Assembly: GCA_036937835.1 (NCBI GenBank)
Contig: CM072876.1
Location: 9,985,501 to 10,049,500, forward strand
DNA length: 64,000 bases
Reading direction: 5' to 3'
Origin: Pampus argenteus
Lineage: Eukaryota; Chordata; Actinopteri; Scombriformes; Stromateidae
Of this stretch, positions 47,964 to 57,296 are shown in pieces; position 1 is the stretch's first letter, and the number at the start of each line of letters is the position of its first letter. The translations under genes and the position numbers were made by a program. The notes below the pieces were generated by a model. That model searched no databases and was not told where the DNA came from. It worked only from the letters and a program-made list of their open reading frames with translations.

Positions 47964-48764
47964 CCTGGAGTACATCTTGAGTGAAAACAATCTTCCTCTG
48001 ACTTGTAACGAAGCCAGGACCTCTGTTTTCTGAAGATACCTCAGGCTCTTCCAGTGCCATCTGCTACACCAATACCTTCTCACAATGGAGCTGACTGAGG
48101 GCCAGTTGGCAATGAATCTGAGTACAGCGAGACTCGAGAGATGACTGGCAAGAGAAAAACGCAAAAACTTGAGCTGGCCAAGTTTCAGCTCACATAAAAT
48201 CTGGTCCCTTGAAAGATAAAGACTTTCTGTTTTAAGGAAAATGTAGCATTGACATTTTCCCTATCTGTGCAGGTGCACTGGCTAGTTTTCCAAAGATTTA
48301 TCCTTCTAGACAATGTGCTATTTCCAGTTTGCAGCATCTGCCAATAGTCATATTTTGCCTGTGAAAACCAGTACAGTTGCATTACCTTAAAGACCTTTCC
48401 ACACGAACCTCAGGCAGGACACACAAAGGCAACAATGGTAGAAAAAACTAAATTGTTTCTATATTTCATCTTACTATAACTCTCTCCACAATTCCTCACA
48501 CAAAATCCAGGAAGTAAATATTGAAATTGATCAGGAAGACAGATGTTTATTTATAGAACCAAATATTGTTAGTGGAGTGGCGCGGACCAATCCACATGTG
48601 CATCCATATCATACATAAACAATAACAACAAAGGAATACATCTGTCAGGCAGTTCAGTCCCCAGAGGAGACACTTATAAAGACAGCCGGTTAGGCCATCA
48701 ATAATTAAAACAGATGTAATTCCCATTAGCCATGGGAGTAGGCCCATAAATAGTTAATGTGGTC

Positions 48765-48907
48765 CTTGTGTCCCTCCCCCTTTCTCCTCACATCTCCTCT
48801 CATTCCCTCTTTCCTCATCGCTTCTCTCCTCCTCTCATCTTTCATCACTATCCCTCTTCTGCTCCTCGTGGTTTCTCCTCTCCTCTCCGAGCCCCCTCCC
48901 CACTTCA
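48765..48907 (+). repeat. Long pyrimidine-rich tract ending in an acceptor-like CACTTCAG
   Basis: About 140 nt are strongly C/T-biased on the plus strand (CTCCT, TTCCTC and CCCTCC units). It ends in CCCCTCCCCACTTCAG and then changes abruptly to purine-rich AGAACAGTG. It looks like a very strong 3' splice site context, but the sequence after it is not recognisable as an exon. It could also form triplex DNA. Confidence 0.6.
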
Positions 48908-51900
48908 GAGAACAGTGTGGAGGCAGCGGGGCCTGACACACACACACCATCTTACTGATTATAATTGTCCCACTGGGGAGGTTGAATAGGATGAGGAAGG
49001 AGAAAGAGGGCAATGAGGGGGACCCAGAAGGATCGGAGGCCACAATTTACGACCTGGTGTCATGGGACTGGTTAGCTGGAGTGGGAAGCACTTGTGTCTG
49101 CTTACACCTCAGCCTGACAACAGTGAAGAACGGGGAACAACTTAATAGTGAAGACTTAAACAAAGCCAGTTTTACACATAAAGGGAGTTTGTAGTCTGTT
49201 AAAGTAAAAATGTAAGTGATGAAATGTCAAAAGGGTCTCGTGGGGAGAAAGACTCACCCCATAGCTACTGAGGAGAAACAGGAGAAGAACAAGAGCTACC
49301 AAATAACACCCTGCATGGTCTGAGTGGAGTAGCCGAGTTTCTGCACTTCTGCCTGACGAATAACACAGACAGGATGTAGAGTGGGAGGCTGAAATTGAAA
49401 CAGCCGTCTACTGATGTTGCCCCATCAATCACCAGAAGGCCCTCATTAATCCAGACTCTCCCCCTTCATCCAACCTCACCATCCATCCTCCCTGCTACTG
49501 GCGTCTACCCTGTTGAAAGAGCCTCCTGTGAAACTGCAGCGCTATCAGTGCGCCAGCACAACAGCCACTGTCCATCCATCTCTTCGATGACATGAGGCTT
49601 AATGCACTGGTTGTACACCAGCCGCACAGACAGGCCTCAGGCAACAACAACCGAGGATGAGGCCAGAGAGGTTCGCGGAGAACACAACAAACTCTCAATC
49701 TCAAAAAATGAGATTATTGCTACTGGCAATATACACAAATTGCTCTGACAAGTATTAAAAATCTCATCAAAAGGCACTTTATCTTGCAGCAAGATCAGAA
49801 GTGACTTCAAATAGCCAGACTGACAGTCCTTGGCGCTTCCAAAGTCCTTACATAGTCATTTGTTTCTCTTTATGGAGACGTCATAGTCACATAACGGTGT
49901 CATGTCAAGGCTTCTTGACATGCTACATGCTGTTAAAGCTTGACATGCTGCGTGCAGGCGATACTATGTCTAAGTGAAAAACTTTGTCCTGACCTACATA
50001 GCCAACAGCAGGAGCACGCCAATCCATGCAGTTAATCAACCTAACATCACAGGGATCCACAGCATCTGTCTGAGATGAGGTCCCCTGAATTATAATCTGC
50101 TCTCCAGTTGCTTTCGTGTGACGTTCGAATATTAAAGTACTCCATGGATAATCAAAAAACACCTACTGAGTTTGGGTCTAAGGTGATCAAAATGTATAGG
50201 GATGGAGCAAAGAGATACATGTCTAGTTTCATGGAGAGATGTTGCAGGGTTGTATTACGGGAGCTGTGGTTGAGTTTTAACACTGACAAAGGCATGCTGC
50301 CAGATGTTGATGAATAATACTGTAAACTAAAGTCAAACTAAGTAAGTTATGCTTTGTTTCGGTTTACCAAAGAAAAGAAAATTGCTTCAGGCTCAATCCT
50401 CACATATACATGCTAAACTTTCTCTGTCTCTATGGCTGTGGAGGTCTCTTATCAGTCCCACGTGAGTAAGTGGGTGTATTGTGTGATAGAAACAACCACT
50501 CCCTCATGGTTCCAGCAGAACCTGGAATAACATGAGATAGAGCAGACTTATTCAACGCTTTCACTCCTGAAGACAAGAGAAGTTTCCATTCCTTGCCTTA
50601 AATTATGTGAGAGGATTTTCCAAAGTTATGTTAAGCTAAGGGTTTCATAACCTCATCATACTGTGCAACGTAAAGCATCTCCAAAGCCAGCTTGTTTGGT
50701 ACTGCCTTTCCTCCGCTTTCGCCACCAGAAGTTGTATTCCACTCTCTGGGGCCAAAATTTCATCCTGCCGGAGGGGTGTTGGCAACTCTCTAAACAACAC
50801 AGAGAGTCATTCATCATCTCTCAAAGGAGTGAGCACTACATCAATCTGTCTGTCAGCAGCCCTCCAGACCAATACGCCTCTGCCTGCCTCTGTGCATTCC
50901 TCACCAGATCTCAGCACTCCACAGATTTAATACTCAGTGTATGGCTACACTCATTATATCACAAAGGAGCTTTGAAATAAAAGTATGGCAATAACTAGCA
51001 ATCCCTCTTCTAGTAAGCAGTAAAAAAAAAATGTTACAATTACACATTCAGACACGAGTTGGCCTCTTGATAGAGTTCTTGTATTCACCTTGGGAGCCTT
51101 TAATCGTGCATTTTTTAATTTTGAAAAATAGCAACGCAGAATTTGCTGTGTTGTCCTTCAATTAAATACTGATGGGGATAGATTTCATTTTACAATACTT
51201 ATGTTCTCTCTAGATGAGAAATGTATCCATATATAGACAATAAAACATACTTCAAAGTAAAAAGCAACAGTATATAGGCTACAGTACAGTAAAATTGTCG
51301 ATTTCTGTGTTTTCTTATTTTCTTCCCTACAGGACAGATAGTATGAAGGCTACAGTTTAGGGTTCAATGAACTGAGGATTGGTCGTCCCAGGGGCATCGT
51401 GAAAGAGACGGACTGGAGGTTTGGGTGGAAGGAGCATCAAAAGCACCTCTGCTTACAGAGTATCAGCAATTTGTCAACTCAGCAATCTCCTTTGATTAGT
51501 CTAATAGGATCTGTATCCCATCAAACACCCCCACACACCCATTTGATTAAGTGTGAAAAGGTATGGAAGGCTGGTTAGGAGGAAGGGAAGCAGACGCATT
51601 TACTGTCAGAGAGGCTTCAAACTCAACACAGCTCTCCCGCCTTTTTGACAGATGCTGACAGGGAAAGACGGCTATTCTGAACGGGGATGTCATGATGGAT
51701 GACCTTTATCTAGTCTGCAACATATAGAAAGGCCCACTCATTGTGAAAGAGGACAACATCAGGACCCGGTCAGAAAAGGCTTATCCTCCTGCACCTTACC
51801 CTATTTCATGTGTCATTATTTATTGATATTCACCTAATGTCTTCAGGGAGTCAGGCTGTTGGTAATGCTAAGAAAGCTTAACACAGTCACACCGACGTGT

Positions 51901-53498
51901 GCTATTGGTCTTTTCACAACATGTTCTATGTTTAACAGGTAACTGATCTAGATGTATACTGAATCCATTATTGCCATTCGTATTAATGAATGTCTGTCTC
52001 AAATATCTGTAAAGTGGCTATGACAAAGGATCAGCCCAGTACGGTGCACTGTAGAGATGCCACTGCTGTGATGTGAAACACAGGTGTAACGTGAACTCAT
52101 TTGTACATTCAGCAAAGGTTGTCAATCTTCAACACTAAGGACTCAAGACTGGCTTACACGGCCAATAAAACAATGCAAAACATCAAGGCACACATCAGTA
52201 AGTACGTCAGGAAGTAAGTGTGTGTAGTGCATGTATGCTGTATGCCTTGCAACCGCAGCGACCTCTGTGTTTCATTTGCGACTCCTTGTCAAGCTGAGAA
52301 GGCGGTGAATCTTACTTTGGCGTTGTAGCTGCACACGGGCAATCAGATTAATGACAGCTTTGCATTCAAATGGTGGAATTGAGGAACAGGCAGCCAGAGA
52401 CCTCCACTCCCCTCGCCATCTTTCACTTTCTCATTCCCTCACTTCAGCCATCTGACAGAGTGCCACTGACGGCAGTAGCCCTCCAGCGACAGATGATTTG
52501 TGCAGCGGGCTTGATTTAGGCCTCTGCTCTCCTCAGCGTCTTTTTTAAAAGCTCTTGTCAGAGCGATGAGAGCTTTATTTTTTTCGAGGCAACGATAAGC
52601 CACAGGTTTATCACACAAGGACACTCTGAGCAAGGAGGAGGCATGAGCAGGACTTTTATGGGTATTAACTGTAATGACTCTCGCCCCTATACCCTGATCA
52701 ACACACAAGTAGGAGCAGACACGTGCACAAGGGCAGGTGGGCATGTTCACACAGTGAAGTCTGGAGTCTATTCTTGATGCTGAATGCCCCGAATAACCCC
52801 TATTCTTACTCAGGACCCGCCTGCTACCACACATTCCCGTCAAAATTTCCATTATTTTTCCATAATTAGCCAAGTTAATAGGCCATTAAAACGCTGCACC
52901 ATCAAAGTGAGAGTTTTATTCCCTACCTAGTCTGGCCTTTCATTCTGTATGAAAAAGAATGTAGCAGGGAGGATATAACATGGGGCTAATCCATCGGGAT
53001 ACTCCCAACAATAAAAATACCTTACTGGCAGTGCCTGGTGGAATGACCCATTTTAATTGTGCGTACACTAATCTATCCCACAGCAAAAAGTGCTGTGGTT
53101 ATATCCAACACTCTTCCTCTGTGGCTCAGTGGTGCATTGTGTGGGTGTGTGAGGTCTGGAGGATCAGCAATATTGTTTTTTGTGGTACGGAAGGGCTTAC
53201 AGAAACGTTTGTACCCTAAGGGCTGCACTAAATGTAATCCTGTATCAGGAACTGTGCCATGGGTGATCACAGATGGATTTAATCATTTATATCCAAGATC
53301 GTTATGTTAGACTTATGTAACACACAGTCAGATTTGCAATATAAACTCTGCTTGGTAGAAAAAAAAAAAAGAAGATGAACTTGAAAACATTCACAGTAGT
53401 AAACTGGTGGGTCATGTTATTCTTGACTAATCTCTGAAGCTGGCTGACCAGTTCTGCACGGAAAGAAAATTCATATTTCTTTTTTTTTCTTTGGCATC
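48908..53498. other. Non-coding sequence
   Basis: No coding region was recognised. A 144-codon minus-strand frame at 52439-52873 has no known domain and is more likely a chance opening. The same stretch (52440-52870) is free of simple repeats and might be conserved non-coding DNA. A 9-bp hairpin with an extra direct copy lies at 49901-49949. Confidence 0.62.
49901..49949. repeat. 9-bp hairpin plus direct copy of one arm
   Basis: CATGTCAAG (49901-49909) and CTTGACATG (49914-49922) pair across a GCTT loop. The second arm extended to CTTGACATGCT recurs as an exact 11-bp direct repeat at 49939-49949. Confidence 0.9.
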
Positions 53499-53508
53499 TG
53501 ACTCAGCA
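53499..53508. promoter_or_regulatory. MAF/AP-1-like site TGACTCAGCA
   Basis: It holds a full AP-1 heptamer (TGACTCA) extended by GCA on one side as in a T-MARE. On the opposite strand TGCTGAGTCAG matches 11 bases of the 13-bp T-MARE TGCTGAGTCAGCA. It sits in a repeat-free patch just after a T-rich tract. Confidence 0.35.
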
Positions 53509-55317
53509 GCTGATGATGGAGCCCTGTGTTAAAGCAGGGCAGCTATTAGCCTATAAAAGATTCCTATAAACACACCAGAATGCAATAAAGCAACAGCCCT
53601 TAGGGGAAGTAACACATTAATAAATAGCTGATAACAGACTCTTCTATCCAGGTTTTCAAATGCAATGGCTGGCCAAGGTAAATCCAGGGGATACTATCTG
53701 ATACCATATTTATTTCATCAAACATATCTCTTCAGTTTTGAAGGAGAGATGGACTGTAGATGAAAACATCTTCACGTAGGGTCTGAATCTTAAAGCTCTA
53801 CAGCTTGTAAAACCAGCGCTGCAGCATGTGACATGACCTCTGATTCACAGTCACTGTCACTATGAAGAATAGACCGTGTATACAGTGTTTTCCCTGAGGT
53901 TTAATACAGTAGAAGAACAGCATTTGCCTTGTTAAATAGGGTGAATAAGATTGAAGTATTTGTTTGCACTGTAAAAAATCTCACAGCCTCTACACATACT
54001 GTACGATACCGCCGTAGGTTGGTACTGACATTTGGCACATCCCATTTATCTTGTAAAAAGGTCATGAATTTTAACTGGTTCTGTAATGAGCCATGTACAG
54101 AACGGATCAAAGTTCACAGCAATACCAGAAAGGTCAACTGACAGGGCATGTGGGTCCCCAGGCCCTCTGCTGCCAGTCAGGCATCAATAAATTAAATGAA
54201 GAAGATACTGTGGGGCGTTTAGGCACACCTGCTTACTGATAAACATCCAAACTTTCATTCCTTAGAAACAGATGATCACGGCGCTATTAGTGAGGATAAT
54301 ATCACAGAGATAGAAATGTGGTATGGGTTTTTACATGCATAAAGGCGAGAGAAGGCAAGTCGGTGTTCAAACATGCAACAGTTCAATGAGACAAAGTGGC
54401 AAGGGCTTCTTTCTTCTCCTTGGCATGCTGCCTTTCCTCTGAATTAGGTTAATGCCTTGTCATGGCCTTTACTCACTGACACATGTTAATCTTGCTTGTC
54501 ATAACAAACACATTCGACGGTCAGCATTTGCGAAAGCCTGTGTGGGGTTGACAGGGACACCGTGTAAAGCTGCTACGAGTGGGAGCACTTTAAAAATGTA
54601 CATCATTACACAAAGTATGCAATTGGAAGGCTGATCAAAGAAATGAAAACAAATATGATGTGGAAAAGTAATAAAAGATGACACTGTCATTGGAAAAAAG
54701 CGGGCTGAATGTGAGGATCCTGGTCTAGGTAATACATGTACTAGAAATATCTAAAAAAGAATTTTATTCTGGGTCTTTATTCTGACCTCATCATGCTGAA
54801 TTAATATGTCAAACATTACATCCAACATTAGAAATCAGAATACTGCAACCGTTTATGTATCACCTTCTTCGCCTTACTGAAAATAACGTCCACTATACAC
54901 TGAGCATGTCAAATGTGTGTTTTAATCACTTGAAATTTAACTGTTGGATATGTCATCGGCCAGCTGAGTGTGTACTGGAGAGCACCACTCTTTACCACCT
55001 GGTTTTTTTTTGGGCGCAAATATCATGAATACTAGTGCAATGTAATCCAATCCAACCACCAGGCAGCAAACACTGCCTTTGAAAAGATTATAATATTCCA
55101 TATCTGTTGAGACTGTGTCAGACTGTTTTTTTTTTGAAGTGTTGAAGGCTTTATATTGTAATGCGAGTAGCTTACTGAAGCACGAACACTGTAACATAGA
55201 TACGTTATAACTTTTAGCACTGACAATTATCCGACACGATGCCAAAAAACTGAAAATAACTTAAATCATCTTACATACATATCTCAGTTTACGCACTAAA
55301 CAAAAATCACTTTCATA
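53509..55317. other. Non-coding AT-rich sequence
   Basis: Nothing coding was recognised. A GCCCTG/CAGGGC hairpin with an 8-nt loop is present near 53521-53540. Confidence 0.65.
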
Positions 55318-55333
55318 ACACACACACACACAC
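55318..55333 (+). repeat. Short (AC)8 array
   Basis: A short AC array that directly precedes the hairpin at 55338. Confidence 0.93.
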
Positions 55334-55337
55334 CCAT

Positions 55338-55373
55338 TCAACTAATCTACAGTTAATACTGTAGATTAGTTGA
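55338..55373. repeat. Inverted repeat, 16-bp perfect arms, 4-nt loop
   Basis: TCAACTAATCTACAGT at 55338-55353 is the exact reverse complement of 55358-55373, with loop TAAT. It is one of the two strongest hairpins in the window. No terminal-inverted-repeat family was recognised. Confidence 0.97.
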
Positions 55374-55627
55374 TATCTTTTCCACAGTAAGCTAACTAGT
55401 GAGCACTGCTTAGCCACTTCTGAGCCAGTGTCTGTGTTGCTCTACATCCTGCCTTACAGATAGATAAGCGATAAAGAGCAGTCCAGGCTGGTGCCACCAG
55501 AACAGGCTGATAAGCACTGCGAGAGGCCTGGTGGTCTGCGAGTAGATTACTGTCCACACCAGGCTTTAGCAACTGATAAGACTTTCACATCCTTACAAGA
55601 CCTTCGTGTGAAACATTACTGCCATCC

Positions 55628-55646
55628 AAAAAAAAAAAAAAAAAAA
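55628..55646 (+). repeat. A19 homopolymer
   Basis: Nineteen A residues followed by CACACAGCAG. Confidence 0.97.
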
Positions 55647-55788
55647 CACACAGCAGAGTGAAAGGTAAAGAAAAAAATAAAAGTAATGGATTGGTTTAAT
55701 GATTATATCACTCCAATAAATCATGGGATAAACCCCAGATGCTACCTAGGTTTTAAAAGATCAGATGTTCTTGAAATCAGCTGAGCTC

Positions 55789-55803
55789 GGGGGGGGGGGG
55801 GGG
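55789..55803 (+). repeat. G15 homopolymer
   Basis: Fifteen consecutive G residues, rare in AT-rich vertebrate DNA. It has quadruplex potential and its length is likely uncertain. Confidence 0.95.
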
Positions 55804-56169
55804 TCACAAAACACAAAGCAGCGCTAGAAATGACAACAAGATCGGAGTTACATCAGTGCTGTAGCCTGATCACTGGTGCATGGATGTGAATTGTGCGTGC
55901 AATACCTTGCTGAACAAGCACAGCTCAAATACCTGGTTTATGTGCATTTATGGTGCGGTCCTCAGGGAGCTGCTTCCTGAAACTTCCTGAGACTTTCTTA
56001 CAACAGGCAAACATCTGAGTAACTCCTGACACCAAAGTCAAGTCTGTCTGTTTGAACCTGTGAGCCCTTCTCCCAACATCAAGCATGTCCCCAAACTACA
56101 GAGACAGATAGAGGACAGCCTTCAGCCTTTCAGCAGAGACACGGTTCATTAAGGTATCTTACACCTTGT

Positions 56170-56185
56170 AAAAAAAAAAAAAAAA
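56170..56185 (+). repeat. A16 homopolymer
   Basis: Sixteen A residues between unique sequences. Confidence 0.96.
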
Positions 56186-56384
56186 TCACAATGTTGGTCT
56201 GATGATACATTTCTGCATATTTCATCAAATGTAAACACCCGAGCATGCACTATTTGCACTAGTTCTATATCTGCTTATGATTCTTAAATGATGATTCTCA
56301 ATCAAACTCATGTGATTAAAACAGTACAGTACTGTAACACTAGCATTAGCTAGCCGATATTTACCAAACCACAATCCATTTCCT

Positions 56385-56420
<36 letters not shown>
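56385..56420 (+). repeat. (AGC)12 trinucleotide repeat
   Basis: Twelve uninterrupted AGC (CAG/CTG class) units. The flanks are AT-rich and no long open frame spans the repeat, so it is not a polyglutamine or polyserine coding tract here. Such arrays form CAG/CTG hairpins and are expansion-prone. Confidence 0.98.
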
Positions 56421-57243
56421 TGTCCAGTGGTAAACTAATACACAAAACAATAATTGGGTGAATCTCATTGGAGGAGGAGTATTGGCTCATTGAGATTTAA
56501 CAGCAGGCCATCAGCTGAGGTGTGGTTCTGCAGACAGACAACCAGTCTGAGTGACTGAACGAATGACTGTGTGTTCATGTGTGTTGTAAGGGTAAATATT
56601 AGGACCGTACGGTGTGAATGATGCAAGGTTATGCAGCAGATGGTGTGTGTAGCCATTCAGAAGAATCTGAGATTACTTGGCATCAAATAATTGCAATTCT
56701 ATTCAAATGTACCATTTGTAACGGCAGGCTCTCTTGACAATTAGCAATTGTCAGCCTATTATAGAGAAAAAATAGAAATCTGGTTGGCAATGCATGACAA
56801 GGTGCCAAAATGGCACACCCAATGTGCTCTAATAACTAGAAGCGATTTTCTGCATTCTTACCTGCTTTTATGCGTGCCTTGATTCTGGAGGAGGAAGGAG
56901 TGTTTGTTTTATTTATTTTGTCTATAACTTTTGACTTTAAATGAACTCCTCTGTGTTCATTTCCACGTTAGAGCTGTAAGCTAGAGATCATTCGGAAGCA
57001 ATACACCATTTTTGTGTTTTTCTCTGCTATCTGATGATAGATTTAAATATATCACAGCAAAGGAGTTGACTAATATTTAAAAGCCACAGTGGTTAGCTGA
57101 CTGGTAGTGAATCTCTCCTCAACAACCTGGCAGGATACATCAACTTCCACCACCACCACACTCCATCTATCCCTCTGTGCCTCTGCATCTGTTGCAGTCT
57201 CAGAGACAGATGTTCCTATGAGGAGAGGCAGCAGGCAGACAGA
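56421..57243. other. Non-coding sequence
   Basis: It includes the microexon candidate at 56862-56884 (minus strand). Otherwise nothing was recognised. Confidence 0.6.
56862..56884 (-). other. Candidate 23-nt microexon
   Basis: On the minus strand a pyrimidine-rich acceptor (ACACTCCTTCCTCCTCCAG, ending at 56885) is followed by 23 nt and then a near-consensus donor, GCAG|GTAAGAAT (donor from 56861). Two of the three phases of the 23 nt are open, and one would encode a basic peptide (IKARIKA). It lies on the same strand as the recursive splice-like sites. Both splice signals are good, but an exon this short can easily arise by chance. Confidence 0.3.
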
Positions 57244-57296
57244 CCCCCCCCCCACCCCCAACGCTCTGCCTCCCCCGCCAGCCCCCACCCCCCCAA
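57244..57296 (+). repeat. C-rich tract with quadruplex potential on the minus strand
   Basis: It holds a run of ten C residues (interrupted once by A before five more) and further C5-C7 runs, so the minus strand carries at least four G4+ runs within about 55 nt. A CCACCACCACCAC patch lies just upstream near 57148. Confidence 0.85.

Larger units (their letters stand above)
45721..48764. other. Non-coding AT-rich sequence
   Basis: It holds (GT)22 and (AC)n arrays and an ATTAAT palindrome at 47687. A repeat-free patch at about 47400-47560 (CCATTAATCAG, TGTAATTCAGC) may be conserved. A CTCF-like match (11 of 13) lies on the minus strand at 48055-48067. No coding region was recognised. Confidence 0.64.
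55374..56384. other. Non-coding sequence with homopolymers
   Basis: A19, G15 and A16 runs (listed separately) in AT-rich unique sequence. No coding region was recognised. Confidence 0.65.

Noticed and set aside
52439..52873. 144-codon open frame, minus strand
   Set aside because: It is not low complexity, but it shows no recognisable domain, its start and stop lie in ordinary sequence and no splice sites flank it. Conserved non-coding DNA is at least as likely.
626..55373. MicroRNA precursors among the inverted repeats
   Set aside because: All stems are 10-18 bp with loops of 0-14 nt. Precursors need about 30 bp of mostly paired stem, and no known mature microRNA sequence was recognised.
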